Source: JALYXV01 sp963733505
Lineage (GTDB): Bacteria > Actinomycetota > Acidimicrobiia > Acidimicrobiales > Palsa-688
Assembly: GCA_963733505.1 (NCBI GenBank)
Contig: CAVTDW010000008.1
Span: 124,001 to 188,000 of the forward strand
Length of the DNA stretch: 64,000 nt
Reading direction: 5' to 3'
Positions within the stretch are counted from its first letter, which is position 1. Each line of letters starts with the position of its first letter. Shown piece after piece: positions 23,182-31,324 of this stretch. The notes under the pieces were generated by a model. That model did no database searches, was not told where the DNA came from, and worked only from the letters and a program-made list of their open reading frames with translations. The translations under genes were made by a program, and so were the position numbers.

Positions 23182-24453
23182 TCAGCCCACCGACGGGGGC
23201 GGGTCCCACTCCGTTCCCTTGGCCGTGTCGCGGATCGACACGCCGAGGGCGATCAGCTCGTCTCGGATGCTGTCGGCATCGTCGAAGCGCCGGCCCTGGC
23301 GCGCCGAGTCCCGCAATGCCAGCAGTCGCTCGACGTAGGGACCGATCAGCATCCGCGGGTCGCGCGCCCCGACCCGGGCCAGCTCCCCCAGCCGCACGAT
23401 CATCCGGCGCAGGGCCGCGCGCCCTCGTTCTTGCTCGTTCGACTGCAACGTGTCCGCGCTCCACGCTGCCAGGGCATCGTCGAGATCAAGGAGGGCACGC
23501 ACGGCGCCGTCGATGTCACGGCTGCCCAAGGCGGCGTCAAACGCAGCTTCGTGTTGCCGGACGGTTGCCAGCAACGGGCTCGGCGTCGTACTCGGGGTCT
23601 CGCTGGCCGTGCCCCCATCGACGCCCGAACCGCCGACGGCGAGGCTTTTCCCCGACCCTCCCATTGCCATCGCGACCAGGGCGTCGATGGCCACTGTCGA
23701 TCCGGAGGGAACCACCGACGAGCAGCCCATCCGGCGCACCGTGACCTGTCCCAACCCGACGACGGTCGCGGTCCCGGCATCGAGGTCGAAGACACAGCCG
23801 GTGTGCTCGTCGACCCCGAGCACGAACGCCGATGGCGGCAGTTGTGATTCCAGGACCCGGAGCCGCCGTTCGCCCAGGTAGCAAAACCGGGTGTCGTGGT
23901 TGCCGCCCTCGGCGTTGTCGTAGTGCGGGATCACCGCCACCGGCAGCCCGAGCGGGCTCAGCAGATCGAGGCCGACTTCCCACCCCGGGTCCACACCGGA
24001 CTTGTAGATCTCGTACACCGGGACGGTGACCAGGCCGAGGGTGAGGGCGGCGGCGCTGGCGAAGTTGACGACCCCGCCGTGGGCCAGCTTGTCGGCCAGC
24101 AGGTCGGGGATCTCGGTCCCCGCCCACTGGCGCAGGGTGTACGTCGGGCTGCCGGGCCCGGCGAAGACCCACTGCGCCTGGCGGATGCGGGCCAACGCCG
24201 CCTCCCGTGCCACGGGGTCGAGGTCGGCCCGGCGGAGGCTGGCCACCTCGACGGCCCGGCCGACGCTGTGGCGGAAGTAGTCGAGGGCACGAGCCGAGAT
24301 GTCGTCGGCGTTTTCCTGAAACCCGAACGGGGTGTCGAGCAGCACGGCGGAAGCCGACTCGCCGAGACGGCCGAACACCTCTCGGTGGGTCTTCACCATC
24401 GTCGGGCTGGTCTCGCCGGAGCCCATGATCACGAGTAGCCGCGGTGGGCTCAC
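23182..24453 (-). CDS. S51/GATase1-like protein fused to a CysS C-terminal domain
   Basis: 423 residues. Residues 1-260 look like a peptidase S51/cyanophycinase-type class I amidotransferase fold: LLVIMGSGETSPTMVKTH, FAGPGSPTYTLRQW, a nucleophile-elbow-like NFASAAALTLG, and IPHYDNAEGGNHDTRF. After a Gly/Ser/Thr linker, residues 320-423 match the CysRS C-terminal DALR-like helical bundle (VERLLALRDSARQGRRFDDADSIRDEL, then ending IRDTAKGTEWDPP). No cysteinyl-tRNA synthetase core is present. GTG 24453 gives a GTGA overlap with the upstream hydrolase. The substrate is unknown. Confidence 0.8.
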   Translation of the reverse strand: MSPPRLLVIMGSGETSPTMVKTHREVFGRLGESASAVLLDTPFGFQENADDISARALDYFRHSVGRAVEVASLRRADLDPVAREAALARIRQAQWVFAGPGSPTYTLRQWAGTEIPDLLADKLAHGGVVNFASAAALTLGLVTVPVYEIYKSGVDPGWEVGLDLLSPLGLPVAVIPHYDNAEGGNHDTRFCYLGERRLRVLESQLPPSAFVLGVDEHTGCVFDLDAGTATVVGLGQVTVRRMGCSSVVPSGSTVAIDALVAMAMGGSGKSLAVGGSGVDGGTASETPSTTPSPLLATVRQHEAAFDAALGSRDIDGAVRALLDLDDALAAWSADTLQSNEQERGRAALRRMIVRLGELARVGARDPRMLIGPYVERLLALRDSARQGRRFDDADSIRDELIALGVSIRDTAKGTEWDPPPSVG

Positions 24454-25337
24454 CCGGCGTCCCCGGTGTCCCCGCCGGCGCAGAAGTCGTGCAGGAGGTC
24501 CGCCACCTCGACCGGGTGCTGGACGTGCACGTCGTGGTCGGCGCCGGGAAACCGTGCGACCCGCAGCCGGCCCGGCGCCAGCGCCGCCTCCGCCGCCCCG
24601 ATGCCCTCGTCGTCGGCCAGCACCGACGGGATCAGGAGCACCGGCACCGAGACGAGCGGCCACCGCTCGGGCGGGTGGTGCTCCCACAGCTGGCGCACCA
24701 CGGCGAGGTGGTGCGCCAGGCTGAGCCAGGGGGAGATCGTGCCGTCGGGGAGGACCTCCATGTTGGCCAGCGTTCCCGCCACCCCGGTCGGAGACCAGTC
24801 GGGATGCCAGGTGCGCACCAGGGTTTCGAGTTCTCGGGCCGTGAGCCCGGCCAGTCGAGGTGGGGTCAGGGCCGCCAGGCATTGCTCCCAGGTGGGAAAA
24901 CGCCTCGCCACCTCCAAGGTGCCGCCGTCGACGCAGGCGATGGCCCGAGTGGCTGCGGGATGACGTATTGCCAGCTCGAGCACGACATTGCCACCCCAGC
25001 TCTGCCCGGCGACGAGGGGGCGCCGTTGGGGGTCTTCGCTGCCTTCGGCGCCTGCCCAGCCGAGGCCGGCGATGACCGCGGCCAGGTCGGCGGTGACGGT
25101 GGCGAAGTCGTAACCGTCATCCGGCTTGTCCGAGCGGCCGTGGCCCCGTTGGTCGACCGCGGCCACGGGGTGGCCCAGTTCGGCCAGCCGATTGGCCACG
25201 TCGTCCCACGTCCGGGCGTTGGAGGCCAGGCCGTGGACCAGAAGCACGGGCACCTGCGGTCCGTCGAGGTTCAAGGCGCGGACGGCCAGGTTCACGCCCC
25301 CGGTGGCGGGGAGTCGGATGTCGAGTGCGGCCGTCAC
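24450..25337 (-). CDS. Alpha/beta hydrolase
   Basis: 295-residue alpha/beta-hydrolase fold. It shows the oxyanion region VLLVHGLASNARTWDD, DQRGHGRSDKP, the nucleophile elbow VAGQSWGGNVV (Ser), and a late His in FPGADHDVHVQHP. The substrate cannot be read from sequence. It overlaps the S51/CysS-C fusion by 4 bases, so the two are cotranslated and may share a pathway. Confidence 0.88.
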   Translation of the reverse strand: MTAALDIRLPATGGVNLAVRALNLDGPQVPVLLVHGLASNARTWDDVANRLAELGHPVAAVDQRGHGRSDKPDDGYDFATVTADLAAVIAGLGWAGAEGSEDPQRRPLVAGQSWGGNVVLELAIRHPAATRAIACVDGGTLEVARRFPTWEQCLAALTPPRLAGLTARELETLVRTWHPDWSPTGVAGTLANMEVLPDGTISPWLSLAHHLAVVRQLWEHHPPERWPLVSVPVLLIPSVLADDEGIGAAEAALAPGRLRVARFPGADHDVHVQHPVEVADLLHDFCAGGDTGDAG

Positions 25338-25401
25338 GTCGAATTGCGGGCCGGCTGTCTCTGGGTCGACCTCAGGCAGGGTCGTGGTCGCTCGCCGTCG
25401 C

Positions 25402-25812
25402 TCAGCCGTGGCGGTCGGGGCCGGCCCGATCGATGGTGATCACGATGACGCAGCGCTTGTCTCGGACCATGGCGGCCCGGTAGTCGTCCCAGTCGGGGTG
25501 CTCGCCCATGACCCGCCGGTAGAGGTCGACCAGCAGGTCCATGGCTTCGGGGAGCGACACGATGGTCGCCGTCCCGTCAGCCTGGATCCAGCTGCCGAAC
25601 CAGTTCTCGGTGACGGCGCACAGGGAGGCATGGGGGTCGCGGCGAAGGTTGCGCACCTTGAAGGCGGTTTCGCGAGTCGAGATCATCACCCGGCCCTCGT
25701 CGTCGACGGCGTGGCTGACCGGCGACATCTGGGGGTGGCCGTCGCTGCGACGGGTGGCGAGAACGGAGCGGGAGTTCGTCCGGAGGAAGGTGCGGGCTTC
25801 GTCGAGGTCCAT
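25402..25812 (-). CDS. PPOX-class F420-dependent oxidoreductase
   Basis: 136-residue split-barrel flavin/F420 protein. It opens MDLDEARTFLRTNSRSVLATRR, continues with DGHPQMSPVSHAVDDEGRV, then ISTRETAFKVRNLRRDPHAS, and ends VIVITIDRAGPDRHG. The Lys/Arg in the K-V-R-N-L-R-R-D stretch is typical of the F420-binding subgroup. Such enzymes reduce small conjugated substrates; no substrate is inferred. It is next to the DUF2017 gene on the same strand. Confidence 0.87.
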   Translation of the reverse strand: MDLDEARTFLRTNSRSVLATRRSDGHPQMSPVSHAVDDEGRVMISTRETAFKVRNLRRDPHASLCAVTENWFGSWIQADGTATIVSLPEAMDLLVDLYRRVMGEHPDWDDYRAAMVRDKRCVIVITIDRAGPDRHG

Positions 25813-25821
25813 GTGTTCGGT

Positions 25822-26364
25822 CTAGTCGTATTGGGAGGACAGGGCGTTGATCACGGCGTCTTCCAACATGGTCAGGTAGTAGTACACCCGATGGATCGGA
25901 GTGTCGACGGGTTCCTCGTCCTCCTGGACGTCGAGTTGGGTGCCGATGACGAGGCGGAGGTCGTTCAGGGAGCTCAGCCAGGCCGTGACCTGCGCCTCGT
26001 CGAGCTCGGTGGCGTCGATGGTCTCGGCCATGAGGTCGAGCGCCGCCTGGCGTCCCTGGAGGAGGTCGTCGCCGACGAGGCGCCGGTACTCGGATTCGCC
26101 TTCGGCGTCGTCGATGTAGGCGGGCGGGAACAACCGCCGCAGCGCCGGTTCGTCGGTGTCGGCCAGGAGTTCCTTCAGCTGGCCGGGCAGACCGCGGAGC
26201 AGTTCGCGTTCCTCGGGGGACAGCCGCAGCTGGTAGCGCCCCGAGCGCAGCCGTTTCACCGGGCGGCGAAAGACAGCCATGTCGCCCTCCGTAGGGTCGG
26301 CCCGCTCCGTCGGGTCGGCCGGCTCCGGCGGCTCGGCCGGCTCCGGCCGGCTCGGCCGGGTCAT
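25822..26364 (-). CDS. DUF2017 family protein
   Basis: About 180 residues. The conserved part starts at MAVFRRPVKRLRSGRYQLRLSPEE and includes LFPPAYIDD, SEYRRLVGDDLLQGRQ and VYYYLTMLEDAVI, matching actinobacterial DUF2017 proteins that are commonly encoded beside clpS. ATG 26364 makes an ATGA overlap with clpS and adds a Pro/Glu-rich N-terminus (PSRPEPAEPPEPADP) coded by a GC-rich short repeat; ATG 26280 would omit it. The pairing suggests a link to proteolysis, but the function is unknown. Confidence 0.85.
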   Translation of the reverse strand: MTRPSRPEPAEPPEPADPTERADPTEGDMAVFRRPVKRLRSGRYQLRLSPEERELLRGLPGQLKELLADTDEPALRRLFPPAYIDDAEGESEYRRLVGDDLLQGRQAALDLMAETIDATELDEAQVTAWLSSLNDLRLVIGTQLDVQEDEEPVDTPIHRVYYYLTMLEDAVINALSSQYD

Positions 26365-26660
26365 GTGTCGTGCTGCATCGTGGCCCACAGACCGTGCTCG
26401 TGGAGTCGGAATACATCCAGCTCAGCCTTCTCCTTCGGCCCGCTCGAAACGACCGCCTTCCCCTTCAAGTGGACGTCGAGCATGAGCTTCTCGGCCTTCG
26501 ACTTCGGGAAACCGAACAGCTTCTGGAACACGAACGTGACATAGGACATGAGATTGATCGGGTCGTTCCAGACGATGACGATCCACGGGCGGTCCTCTTT
26601 GTTGGACTCGTCGATGTTCGGCTTGTCGGTTCGTACCGGCGCGGGGGCAATGGTGGTCAC
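26361..26660 (-). CDS. clpS: ATP-dependent Clp protease adaptor ClpS
   Basis: 99-residue N-end-rule adaptor that hands substrates to ClpAP/ClpCP. Visible core: PWIVIVWNDPINLMSYVTFVFQ (binding pocket with N-D-P), GFPKSKAEKLMLDVHLKGKAVV, and a final LWATMQ. The N-terminal 25 residues are disordered, as usual. It is followed by DUF2017 with a 4-base overlap. Confidence 0.95.
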   Translation of the reverse strand: MTTIAPAPVRTDKPNIDESNKEDRPWIVIVWNDPINLMSYVTFVFQKLFGFPKSKAEKLMLDVHLKGKAVVSSGPKEKAELDVFRLHEHGLWATMQHDT

Positions 26661-26675
26661 GATCGTCGTTCGGCC

Positions 26676-27701
26676 CTACGCCGGAGCCAGCCGGGAGTCC
26701 GTGTCGGCGGCGGCCACCCCGGCGGTCGCGGCGCTCGCGGCGACCGATCGGCTGCCCGGTCGGGTCGTGAGCCCCAGAGCGAACTGGACCGTGACCGCCC
26801 ACAGCGATGCGGCCAGGGTGACGTGGATGGCGACCAACCAGGTGGGAACACCACTGAAGTACTGCAGGTAGCCCACCGCACCCTGGACCAGGAGGAGGAT
26901 CAGCATGACCTCGCCTCGGCGCAGCACGTCCGCCGGTGCGCCGACGCGCACCATCCGCCACAAGGTCAGGACCGTCAGGCCGAGAAACAACAACACCGCA
27001 GCACTGTGGAAGCGGGCCACATCGTGCAGTGACAGTTCGAGGCGCCTGGCCTTCGGGTCACCGCCGTGGGGCCCGGTGGAGGTCACGACGGTGCCGAGGA
27101 AGATGGCGACACCAGCCGACACCACGAGCAGGCGGCCCATGATCAGGTGCTCCGAGGGCACCAGCGCGGTGACGGGACCCCTTGGCTTGACCCGGCCGAG
27201 GTCATCGGGTGGCGCGTCCTCGAAACCGGCGCGGTGGTACAGCACGACCGCATTCCACAGGAGTAGTAGAGAAAGCATGAAATGCGCCATGATGAAGGGT
27301 GGGGCAAGGTTGTGGCGGACCGATTCGCCGCCGAGCACGATCTGACCGATCAAGCCCCCGACCAAGCCCCATGACAGCCAACTGAGATCCCTTCGGCGGG
27401 GCCGGCGGACCGCGGATCCAAGGACGGCGGCGATCACGGCCAAGGAGACGGCGGCGGTGACCACCCGGTTTCCGAACTCGATCACGGCGTGGTACTGCCA
27501 CGGAGCGACCACGTGATTGCGCTCGCAGGTGGGCCAGTCGGGGCAACCCAGGCCTGAACCGGTCAGACGGACCGCGGCGCCTGTGACGATGATGAAACCG
27601 AGCGCCCACACACCGAAGAGGCACACCCGCCGGTAGGCCAGCGGTGAGAGCCGCAAGCTGCGCAGACGAGAAAAGCGCCGGGTTTCGGCTGCCGGTTCCA
27701 C
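26676..27701 (-). CDS. ctaA: Heme A synthase (COX15/CtaA)
   Basis: Converts heme O to heme A for the cytochrome oxidase encoded next door. The protein is 341 residues with eight helices. Heme-ligand-like histidines are in HAVIEFGNRVVTA, GESVRHNLAPPFIMAHFMLS, LHDVARFHSAAVLL and VAIHVTLAASLW. The first loop GSGLGCPDWPTCERN has the paired cysteines typical of many bacterial CtaA. It is divergent from ctaB, with a 180-base space between them. Confidence 0.93.
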   Translation of the reverse strand: MEPAAETRRFSRLRSLRLSPLAYRRVCLFGVWALGFIIVTGAAVRLTGSGLGCPDWPTCERNHVVAPWQYHAVIEFGNRVVTAAVSLAVIAAVLGSAVRRPRRRDLSWLSWGLVGGLIGQIVLGGESVRHNLAPPFIMAHFMLSLLLLWNAVVLYHRAGFEDAPPDDLGRVKPRGPVTALVPSEHLIMGRLLVVSAGVAIFLGTVVTSTGPHGGDPKARRLELSLHDVARFHSAAVLLFLGLTVLTLWRMVRVGAPADVLRRGEVMLILLLVQGAVGYLQYFSGVPTWLVAIHVTLAASLWAVTVQFALGLTTRPGSRSVAASAATAGVAAADTDSRLAPA

Positions 27702-27880
27702 TCAAGTGATGCTACGACCGCCTGTTGGCGTCGACCACACCAGGCCGTCCGGGCGGCCGCTGCAGGGCCGCTGGAGGCCCATCTTGGCGCCCCGACGCCG
27801 CCCCGCTTTGTCGCCACTCGTCCGGTCGCCATATTGTCGGACCTGATGTCCCGATTCGTCTCCTGGCCCGAGTGGCACGC

Positions 27881-28795
27881 GTGGCCGTAAGCGCCGCTCG
27901 CATCCCTGTAATCGCGGACCTTTCGGTCCTCGACAAGGTCAAGGCGTACGTCTCGCTCACCAAGCCTCGCATCATCGAGCTGCTGCTTGTTACGACCGTA
28001 CCGACCATGGTTCTGGCGGCTCGCGGCCTCCCGGGCGGCTGGCTCATCCTCGAGACCCTCATCGGCGGCACCTTGGCCGCCGGCGGCGCCAACGCCATCA
28101 ACATGTACATCGATCGCGACATCGACGCGATCATGCACCGGACCTCCCGCCGCCCCCTCGTGACCGGCGCCGTCACCCCGCAGGCGGCCCTCACCTTCGC
28201 CGTGGCGCTCGAGGTGGCCGCCTTCGTCGAGCTGGCCCTCCTGGTCAACCTCGTCTCCGCCGTGCTGGCGGTGGCCGCGACCTTGTTCTACGTCTTCGTC
28301 TACAGCCTTTGGTTGAAGCGGACCTCGATGCAGAACATCGTGATCGGTGGCGCCGCCGGTGCCGTGCCCGTGCTGGTGGGATGGACCGCGGTGCGAGGTT
28401 CCCTGAGCCTGGCGCCGATCGTGCTGTTCCTCGTGATCTTCGTGTGGACCCCGCCCCACTTCTGGGCGCTGGCCATCCGCTACCGCTCCGACTACATGGC
28501 GGCCGAGGTGCCGATGCTCCCCGCCGTCATGTCGCTCGAAGCGACGGCCCGGCGCATCGTCGCCTACACGGTGGTGCTCTGGGCGACGACGTTGCTGTTC
28601 GGCGCCGTCGGCGGCGTCGGTGTTCTCTACTGGGCCGCCGCTGTCATCCTCGGCGCCATCTTCCTCGCCTACGCCATGCGGCTGTACCGGGAGCACACCG
28701 AGGCGCGGGCCATGCAACTGTTCGGCTGGTCCATCACCTACGTGACGTTGTTGTTCGCCGCCATCGCCATCGACCAGCTGGTCCACCATGGGTAA
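27881..28795 (+). CDS. ctaB: Protoheme IX farnesyltransferase (heme O synthase)
   Basis: Adds a farnesyl group to heme b to form heme O. The protein is about 304 residues with nine helices. The prenyltransferase motif NAINMYIDRDIDAIMHRTSRRP carries the Mg-diphosphate aspartates, and TPPHFWALAIRYRSDY is the second motif. GTG 27881 (VAVSAARIPVIADLSVLDKVK) was chosen because homologues begin shortly before SLTKPRIIELLL; the frame is open to 27725 but that part looks non-coding. Confidence 0.93.
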   Translation: MAVSAARIPVIADLSVLDKVKAYVSLTKPRIIELLLVTTVPTMVLAARGLPGGWLILETLIGGTLAAGGANAINMYIDRDIDAIMHRTSRRPLVTGAVTPQAALTFAVALEVAAFVELALLVNLVSAVLAVAATLFYVFVYSLWLKRTSMQNIVIGGAAGAVPVLVGWTAVRGSLSLAPIVLFLVIFVWTPPHFWALAIRYRSDYMAAEVPMLPAVMSLEATARRIVAYTVVLWATTLLFGAVGGVGVLYWAAAVILGAIFLAYAMRLYREHTEARAMQLFGWSITYVTLLFAAIAIDQLVHHG

Positions 28796-28924
28796 TGCCA
28801 CCCGCCCCAGCCCCCGCCCGGCGCCCGACGGTGCCGATTTGGAGCGTCGATTTCTCGACCGCCGGGCGGCGCTGTGTAGAGTCCCCCCGCCCATTCCCAT
28901 GACCACCGGAGGGTCCGGACGGCG

Positions 28925-30688
28925 ATGACGGTCCTCCAAGAACGCCCGAATGTCGAGCCCGCGGTCCGCGCCCAAACGTCGGCTACGCCACCCCCGGTTC
29001 CCGCTGACGCCTGGGTGAACACCTCGGATCACAAACGTCTGGGCCTGCTGTTCATCTACGCCGCCCTGTTCTTCCTCGTCGCCAGCGGCCTCTCGGCCCT
29101 GGTGATCGGCGCCCAGCAGGCCTCGCCCAGCCTGGGACTCACGGTCAGCCGGTTCGATCGCCTCTACGGCTTGCATGCACAAAGCGGCATCCTGCTCTTC
29201 CTCACCGCCATCTGGATCGGGCTGGCCACCTACATCGTGCCCTTGCAGGTCGGCGCCGGCCGCCTGGCTCTTCCCCGCCTCTCGGCCATGGGTTTCTGGA
29301 CCTACCTGATCGGTGGCGCAACCCTCCTCGTCAGTTACCTCACGGGACAGGTCAACGGCCTCGGGATCACCCAGTCGAGCCCGCTCGCCCCCATCCCGGG
29401 GGGCGCCGACAGCGCCACCCTGCTGTGGATCGTCAGCCTGGGATTGATCGCGGTGGGCTTCCTCCTCGCCTCTGCCTCGCTCCTCGTGACCGTGGCCGGA
29501 CTGCGCACTGACGGCATGACGGTCCTGCGCGTCCCGGCCTTCAGCTGGGCCACGCTCGTCGCCAGCGTGGTCACGATGGTCGCCACGCCGGTCTTCCTCG
29601 GCGGACTGGTACTGCTCGGCATCGACCAGCGCTTCGGCGGCCATCTGCTGGCGTCGACCACCCCCGGCAGCCTGGGCATCTGGCAGCGCGCCTTGTGGCT
29701 CTACGGCCGGCCTGACCTGTACCTGCTGACGGTCCTTGCCCTCGGCGCCGCCAGCGACATCGTGGCGACCCATGCCCGGCGTCCACTGCTCGAACACCGC
29801 GTGGCGCTGATCATGCTGGCGCTTCTGGGCGCCCTGAGCCTCGGGTCCTGGGTCTCCAACGCCCGCACGACGCACGCAGTCGTCGTTCCGACCTACACGG
29901 CGCTGATGGCCGTCGTCGTCATCCCGCTCGGGATCACCGTGTTGATGTGGCTGGGCACCGCGGCCAAGGGTCGCCCGCACTTCCACGTCAGCCTGCTGTT
30001 CGTGGCGGGTGCCATCGGGCTGTGGGTCATCGGCGCCGCCAACGCCCTCGGCGCCGCCCTCCACCATGTCGATGGCATCGGGGGCACCAGCTCATGGATC
30101 GCGGGCAACGTCCACACCGTTGTGGTCGGCCCTCCGACACTCATCGCGGTCGGCGCCATCTACCACTGGGCTCCCAAGATGTGGGGCCGGCCGCTTCGTT
30201 CGGCGGCGGGTGGCTTGGTCGCCCTCACCCTTTTCGGCGGCTTCGCGGCGACCGGGCTCGCCTATTACTTCCTCGGCTACAACGGCGTTCCCCTCGGCCA
30301 GACGGCCAACATCACGTCGTACCAGAAGGGGCTCTATGTCGTGGCCGAGATCGGCGGTGTCGTGGTCGTGCTCGGCGTCCTCATCCTGCTGGCTGATCTG
30401 GTGATGGCCGCCGGGTCCCGACGCGCCACGAGCGGGACTGCCGCCGACGACCCGTACCAGGGCCTCACCCTGGAGTGGGCCACGTCATCGCCGCCCCCAC
30501 CCTGGGGTTTCGACAGCGTCCCCGAGGTTCGCTCGGCGGCCCCGCTGTACTACCTCCGCCACGTCGCCGACGGCATGAGCCCGGGCAGCCCCGGCAGCCC
30601 AGGAAGCGGCAGCCCAGGAAGCGGCAGCCCAGGAAGCGGCAGCGGCGCTCCGGCCGCCGCCATCACCACTCGGGCCGGGCGCCCATGA
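28925..30688 (+). CDS. Degenerate heme-copper oxidase subunit I paralogue
   Basis: 587 residues with 12 helices, alignable with the canonical CtaD at 33481. The low-spin heme ligands persist: His in LYGLHAQSG (canonical TMHGTTM) and the second His in GNVHTVV (canonical AHFHYV). The binuclear centre is gone: HPEVY is RPDLY, WIHHMF is WVSNAR, the heme a3 His is Asn, and the K-channel VKIFNW is ITVLMW. It therefore cannot reduce O2 by the known mechanism but could carry one heme for electron transfer. The C-terminus is a GSGSP repeat. It overlaps the next gene by ATGA. Confidence 0.9.
   Translation: MTVLQERPNVEPAVRAQTSATPPPVPADAWVNTSDHKRLGLLFIYAALFFLVASGLSALVIGAQQASPSLGLTVSRFDRLYGLHAQSGILLFLTAIWIGLATYIVPLQVGAGRLALPRLSAMGFWTYLIGGATLLVSYLTGQVNGLGITQSSPLAPIPGGADSATLLWIVSLGLIAVGFLLASASLLVTVAGLRTDGMTVLRVPAFSWATLVASVVTMVATPVFLGGLVLLGIDQRFGGHLLASTTPGSLGIWQRALWLYGRPDLYLLTVLALGAASDIVATHARRPLLEHRVALIMLALLGALSLGSWVSNARTTHAVVVPTYTALMAVVVIPLGITVLMWLGTAAKGRPHFHVSLLFVAGAIGLWVIGAANALGAALHHVDGIGGTSSWIAGNVHTVVVGPPTLIAVGAIYHWAPKMWGRPLRSAAGGLVALTLFGGFAATGLAYYFLGYNGVPLGQTANITSYQKGLYVVAEIGGVVVVLGVLILLADLVMAAGSRRATSGTAADDPYQGLTLEWATSSPPPPWGFDSVPEVRSAAPLYYLRHVADGMSPGSPGSPGSGSPGSGSPGSGSGAPAAAITTRAGRP
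30590..30655 (+). repeat. In-frame GC-rich tandem repeat in the oxidase paralogue C-terminus
   Basis: A unit close to aggaagcggcagccc is repeated about three times after shorter ggcagcccc copies. It encodes a Gly-Ser-Pro tail (GSPGSPGSGSPGSGSPGSGS). It is probably a flexible linker or slippage product. Confidence 0.8.
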
Positions 30689-31305
30689 GCACCACGACGG
30701 CACCCACCGCGGCCAACCCGACCCAGTTGGCGCTTCCCTCGGGCCAGCGGCCCCGGCCCCGCAACCTGCTCAACATCGGTGTTCTCGTCGTCGTCACCGG
30801 CGGCGTGGCCCTCTTCACCACCTTGATCGCGGCCTACGTGAGCATCGGCCACGCCGCCAAGGTGTGGCCACCGGGCGGGGTCACCCTCGACGTCTACACC
30901 GGCAACATGCTGGCCATCACCGCCCTCATGAGTGCCGTCACGGTCGAATGGGCCGCCTATGCCGTGAAAAAGGGGGACCCGGCCCAGGGCACATGGGGCC
31001 TCCTCCTGACCGCGGGCTTCGGCGCGGGATTCCTGCTGCTGCTGTGGCAGCTGGGAAGCAAGACCGGCTTCGGCCCCGGGAGTGCCAAGATCGGGCCCTT
31101 CGCCGTCATCTTCTTCGCCATGTTGGCCTCGTCGGGCGCGGTGACTCTGCTCGGGATCTTCGCTCTGCTCATGGTCCTGGCCCGGGTGCTGGGCCACCAG
31201 ATGACCGACACCAACTCGGAGATGCTGCGAGCGGTCGCCTGGTACTGGGATTTCGTCGTGGTCGCGTGGCTGGCCGTCTTCAGCGCCGTGTGGCTGTTCA
31301 CCTAG
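30685..31305 (+). CDS. Cytochrome oxidase subunit III-like protein
   Basis: 206 residues with five hydrophobic helices. The final helix reads WYWDFVVVAWLAVFSAVWLF, equivalent to YWHFVDVVW in the canonical subunit III at 35575 but with Asp for His. A Ser/Thr/Pro-rich N-terminus precedes the first helix (LLNIGVLVVVTGGVALFTTL). Overlap with the degenerate subunit I and spacing to the cupredoxin gene suggest one complex. Confidence 0.8.
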   Translation: MSTTTAPTAANPTQLALPSGQRPRPRNLLNIGVLVVVTGGVALFTTLIAAYVSIGHAAKVWPPGGVTLDVYTGNMLAITALMSAVTVEWAAYAVKKGDPAQGTWGLLLTAGFGAGFLLLLWQLGSKTGFGPGSAKIGPFAVIFFAMLASSGAVTLLGIFALLMVLARVLGHQMTDTNSEMLRAVAWYWDFVVVAWLAVFSAVWLFT

Positions 31306-31324
31306 GAGAGGGAGGAGGGGCCCA

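Noticed and set aside
23182..24453. Truncated cysteinyl-tRNA synthetase
   Set aside because: The N-terminal part is a different fold (S51-like) with complete motifs, so it is a fusion, not a truncated CysS.
27563..30067. 834-codon minus-strand open frame opposite ctaB and the oxidase paralogue
   Set aside because: It mirrors real genes in high-GC DNA; the translation is His/Asp/Gly-rich with no domain. The same applies to the long minus frames at 554-1906, 10801-12813 and 16424-18358.
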